Shown: piece after piece, positions 4,529 to 6,459 of the stretch | Numbering within the stretch: position 1 is the stretch's first letter | Layout: the number at the start of each line of letters is the position of its first letter | From: Pseudomonadota bacterium | Lineage (GTDB): Bacteria; Pseudomonadota; Alphaproteobacteria; Rhizobiales; Rhizobiaceae | NCBI GenBank assembly: GCA_003242525.1 | Contig: QGUU01000143.1 | Coordinates: forward strand, 1 to 6,459 | Reading direction: 5' to 3' | DNA length: 6,459 bases | The notes under the pieces: model-generated | Databases searched by the model: none | Told to the model about the DNA's origin: nothing | Seen by the model: the letters and a program-made list of their open reading frames with translations, nothing else | Made by a program: the position numbers and the translations under genes

Positions 4529-4999
4529 ATGCGTCAATTGGACTTTTCCCCCCTTTATCGCTCGACCGTCGGCTTCGATCGCCTGTTCACAATGCTGGAT
4601 TCCCTTGGCCAGCCCGACGGCGCGCAGACCTATCCGCCCTACAATATCGAAAAGACCGGCGAGAATGCGTATCGCATCTCCGTGGCGGTGGCCGGCTTCT
4701 CGGAAGACGAGCTTTCGATTGAAGCCCACCGCAACGTGCTGACCATCAAGGGTGAGCGCAAGGAAGAGAATACTCAGGAAGGTCGAGAGCTGCTTTATCG
4801 CGGTATCGCTTCCCGGGCCTTTGAGCGCCGCTTCCAGCTTGCCGATCACGTTGAGGTCGAGGGTGCGACCCTGAAGAACGGTCTGCTTTTCGTTGACCTG
4901 AAGCGGAACATCCCCGAGGAGCTCAAGCCGCGCAAGATCGCGATTTCGGCTGCCCCGTCGCGTGCGAAACAGATCGAGGCGACCGCCAAGGCTGCCTGA
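4529..4999 (+). CDS. Small heat-shock protein, Hsp20/IbpA family
   Basis: This is a 156-residue ATP-independent holdase that binds unfolding proteins and hands them to DnaK/ClpB; it is expected to form large cytoplasmic oligomers. A variable N-terminal arm (1-36) begins MRQLDFSPLYRSTVGFDRLF, typical of rhizobial class A sHsps. The alpha-crystallin domain runs from PPYNIEKTGENAYRI (36-50) to about 140, with the conserved LKNGLLFVDL (115-124) and IPEE (128-131). KIAIS (136-140) supplies an I-x-I oligomer motif. The tail is short and rich in Ala and Lys. The ATG is eight bases after AAGGAG. A TTG at 4508 in frame would add seven residues but lies inside the thermometer hairpin, so I reject it. 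The gene has a sigma32-like promoter, a ROSE-like leader and its own terminator, so it is a single-gene heat-shock unit. Confidence 0.95.
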   Translation: MRQLDFSPLYRSTVGFDRLFTMLDSLGQPDGAQTYPPYNIEKTGENAYRISVAVAGFSEDELSIEAHRNVLTIKGERKEENTQEGRELLYRGIASRAFERRFQLADHVEVEGATLKNGLLFVDLKRNIPEELKPRKIAISAAPSRAKQIEATAKAA

Positions 5000-5024
5000 T
5001 CCAACCCTGGTCTCCTCCCGAGAC

Positions 5025-5056
5025 AGAGCGGCGCCGCAAGGCGCCGCTCTCTTTTT
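5025..5056 (+). terminator. Strong intrinsic terminator of hsp20
   Basis: AGAGCGGCGCC (5025-5035) and GGCGCCGCTCT (5040-5050) form a perfect 11-bp stem capped by a GCAA tetraloop. CTTTTT (5051-5056) follows. It lies 25 bases after the hsp20 stop and insulates it from the convergent threonine aldolase gene. The minus side has no T run. Confidence 0.93.
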
Positions 5057-5062
5057 GCGGCT

Positions 5063-6106
5063 CTAGGCAATCAACTCCGCGAACCGCTCGACATCTTCCG
5101 ACGTGGTGGCGAAGCTGGTGACAAGGCGGAAAAGCTTCTCATCCGAACCGACTTCCAGTTCGGCGGGTACGGTCCATTCGTAAAACGTGGCGCCGGCTTT
5201 CCTCAAAGCGTCTGACTGAGCCTTGCCGATGATTGCGAAAACCTCGTTTGCATCTGGCTTCCAGGCCAGTCGCGCATGGGGGGAGGCCTCTATCGCTGCG
5301 GCCAGCCGCGCGGCCATCGTGTTGGCGTGGAGCGCATTTTGTAGCCACAGGTCGTCCCGGAGATAGGCGTCGAACTGTGCGGCGACGAAGCGTGACTTGG
5401 AAAAGAGCTGTCCCGCGCGCATGCGCAGGAAGGGAAATTGCGTTGCCGCCTTCGGGTCCATGAAGACGACGGCTTCCGCGCACCAGCATCCGTTCTTTGT
5501 GCCACCGAAGGACAGGAGATCGACCCCACGTTTCCACGTCATCTCGGCAGGCGTGGTGCCAAGCGCAACCAGGGCATTGGCGAATCGCGCGCCGTCCATG
5601 TGGAAGGGAAGCCCATGCCGGCGTGCAACCGCGCCAATCGTTTCAATCTCATCCAGCGAATAAACGGTACCGCTTTCCGTGGACTGGGTCACGGATACGG
5701 CCATTGCCTGCCCGCCGTGAGGGAAACGGGTTGCGGGATGCAGGATCGCTTCCTCGAGCCTCGCGGGGTCGATCTTGCCAAGCGCTCCTTCAACGGGTTT
5801 TACCCGCGCCCCACCGGTCAGATATTCCGGCGCGCCACTCTCATCCTCGATCATGTGGGCTTCGCGATGTGCCAGCACGACCCCGCCGGGGCGGGAAACC
5901 GATGCCATGCCAAGCGAGTTGGCGGCGGTGCCAGTGGCGACGAAGAAGACTTCTACCTCGCGCTCGAAAATCTGGTTGAACCGCTCGGCGACCAACTTGT
6001 CGAGATCGGAGCTGCCGTAGGCGGCGGCAAAGCCGGACGCGCTCGCCGTGAGCGCTGCTGCAATGGCGGGGTGGGCGCCAGCCCAGTTGTCTGAAGCAAA
6101 GAACAT
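5063..6106 (-). CDS. ltaE: Low-specificity L-threonine aldolase, PLP-dependent
   Basis: This is a 347-residue fold-type I PLP enzyme of the beta-eliminating lyase family. It cleaves L-threonine or allo-threonine to glycine and acetaldehyde in the cytoplasm. The N-terminus MFFASDNWAGAHP gives the substrate-site SDN motif. GTGTAAN (57-63) contacts the cofactor phosphate, and H84 in REAHMIEDE stacks on the PLP ring. D171 in HMDGARFANA pairs with the ring nitrogen, and K204 in SFGGTKNG is the Schiff-base lysine. R328 in FRLVTSF probably binds the substrate carboxylate. I chose ATG 6106-6104 because family members begin at this point and a candidate promoter lies at 6145-6173. An in-frame ATG at 6172 would put the start within that promoter and add 22 atypical residues. 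The ribosome site is weak (GGA about eight bases upstream). Fully intact. Confidence 0.92.
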   Translation of the reverse strand: MFFASDNWAGAHPAIAAALTASASGFAAAYGSSDLDKLVAERFNQIFEREVEVFFVATGTAANSLGMASVSRPGGVVLAHREAHMIEDESGAPEYLTGGARVKPVEGALGKIDPARLEEAILHPATRFPHGGQAMAVSVTQSTESGTVYSLDEIETIGAVARRHGLPFHMDGARFANALVALGTTPAEMTWKRGVDLLSFGGTKNGCWCAEAVVFMDPKAATQFPFLRMRAGQLFSKSRFVAAQFDAYLRDDLWLQNALHANTMAARLAAAIEASPHARLAWKPDANEVFAIIGKAQSDALRKAGATFYEWTVPAELEVGSDEKLFRLVTSFATTSEDVERFAELIA

Positions 6107-6144
6107 GCGGAATCCGTCGGTTGGAACAGGAGGCCAGATGAACC

Positions 6145-6180
6145 TGTATTCGCTCCGGCTGCAAGGTTCCAAGAGGAACC
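6145..6180 (-). promoter_or_regulatory. Candidate ltaE promoter with an inverted repeat over the -35
   Basis: On the minus strand CTTGGA (6173-6168), 17 bases, AATACA (6150-6145) would start transcription near 6138, about 32 bases before the ATG. The perfect inverted repeat GGTTCC-AAGA-GGAACC (6165-6180) covers the -35 box and could be an operator. Confidence 0.4.
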
Positions 6181-6292
6181 CCTCATTCCGGCCAGGGAGG
6201 GGAAAAATTATCCAAAATCCCGGCCCTCAGACATTTTCTTTCGCCATCGCATGCATTTTTTTACGAATCGATCTTGTGAGCTGACCGGATTT

Positions 6293-6345
6293 CTGTCATA
6301 CCGATTTAGGACAGTAATGCTGTCTTATTTCGACGCGCATGACAG
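6293..6345. promoter_or_regulatory. Cluster of four GACAG/CTGTC boxes before the right-edge gene
   Basis: CTGTC (6293-6297), GACAG (6310-6314), CTGTC (6320-6324) and GACAG (6341-6345) alternate in orientation within 53 bases. The middle pair makes the inverted repeat GACAG-TAATG-CTGTC. They sit 110-160 bases before the ATG at 6455, a normal place for an upstream activator. A weak promoter CTTGTG (6273-6278), 17 bases, TCATAC (6296-6301) overlaps the first box. I see no credible gene in the 348-base gap 6107-6454. Confidence 0.4.
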
Positions 6346-6454
6346 GCCCGGATAGCGTATGATGACGCCGGTCCGGATAATGCCCGCGCGTTCGGGAAGG
6401 CCGGCGCTTCCCAGCGAATGCCAGCGCAAAGGCGTGCAACGGAAGGAAGGGACG

Positions 6455-6459
6455 ATGAC
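6455..6459 (+). CDS. 5' end of a gene running off the right edge (possibly gltB)
   Basis: ATGAC at 6455-6459 follows GGAAGGAAGGGACG, a strong purine-rich ribosome site four to ten bases upstream, so translation very likely starts here with Met-Thr. The gene body lies outside the window and cannot be identified from sequence. In S. meliloti, as I remember it, the threonine aldolase gene lies next to gltB (glutamate synthase large subunit). That makes gltB a reasonable but unproven guess. Confidence 0.45.

Noticed and set aside
5438..6094. 218-codon plus-strand open frame opposite the threonine aldolase gene
   Set aside because: It is the antisense shadow of a complete PLP enzyme, with Gly/Arg-rich composition and no motif.
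1..6459. CRISPR array, transposon, prophage, integrase or toxin-antitoxin pair
   Set aside because: I saw no regularly spaced direct repeats, transposase or integrase motifs, terminal inverted repeats or target duplications. The tRNA gene is intact with no duplicated 3' end nearby.

Overview
The window looks like chromosomal DNA of a GC-rich alphaproteobacterium of the Hyphomicrobiales (Rhizobiales), probably Phyllobacteriaceae or Rhizobiaceae. The signs are a CpdR-type cell-cycle receiver, a CtrA-like half site, promoters of the rhizobial CTTGAC-N17-CTATAT kind, an sRNA resembling the suhB/alpha-r8 (MmgR) family, and a small heat-shock gene behind a ROSE-like RNA thermometer. The order cpdR, N-formylglutamate amidohydrolase, sRNA, inositol-monophosphatase-family gene, lysophospholipase-like hydrolase, hsp20, threonine aldolase matches what I remember of the Sinorhizobium meliloti chromosome around SMc04044-SMc04029. 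That match is recollection, not a search.

Layout. 1-209: a 16-T run and a possible partial minus-strand gene leaving the left edge. 210-365 (-): a 51-residue one-helix membrane protein. 492-566 (-): tRNA-Val(GAC) with its own promoter. 657-1019 (-): cpdR. 1227-2120 (+): N-formylglutamate amidohydrolase family. 2134-2218 (-): a roughly 85-nt sRNA with promoter, three hairpins, a CCUCCC anti-Shine-Dalgarno segment and an intrinsic terminator. 2361-3134 (+): HisN/SuhB-family phosphatase with a TTG start. 3151-4104 (-): alpha/beta hydrolase. 4105-4528: a 424-base regulatory gap holding palindromes, a sigma32-type promoter and a ROSE-like leader. 4529-4999 (+): hsp20 with a strong terminator. 5063-6106 (-): low-specificity threonine aldolase. 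6107-6454: a 348-base gap with repeated GACAG/CTGTC boxes. 6455: an ATG with a good ribosome site starts a gene that runs off the right edge.

These are mostly single-gene housekeeping units rather than one pathway or operon. CpdR belongs to the CckA-ChpT-CtrA cell-cycle relay. Two enzymes with possible histidine links (formylglutamate hydrolysis in degradation, histidinol-phosphate dephosphorylation in synthesis) flank an sRNA whose S. meliloti relative responds to nitrogen status. I found no undescribed multi-gene system such as a defence island, mobile element, CRISPR array or biosynthetic cluster. The most interesting content is regulatory: the sRNA with an operator-like palindrome inside its promoter, a possible alternative-pairing leader before the lysophospholipase gene, a CtrA half site over the predicted cpdR transcription start, the ROSE thermometer, and the repeated boxes before the last gene.
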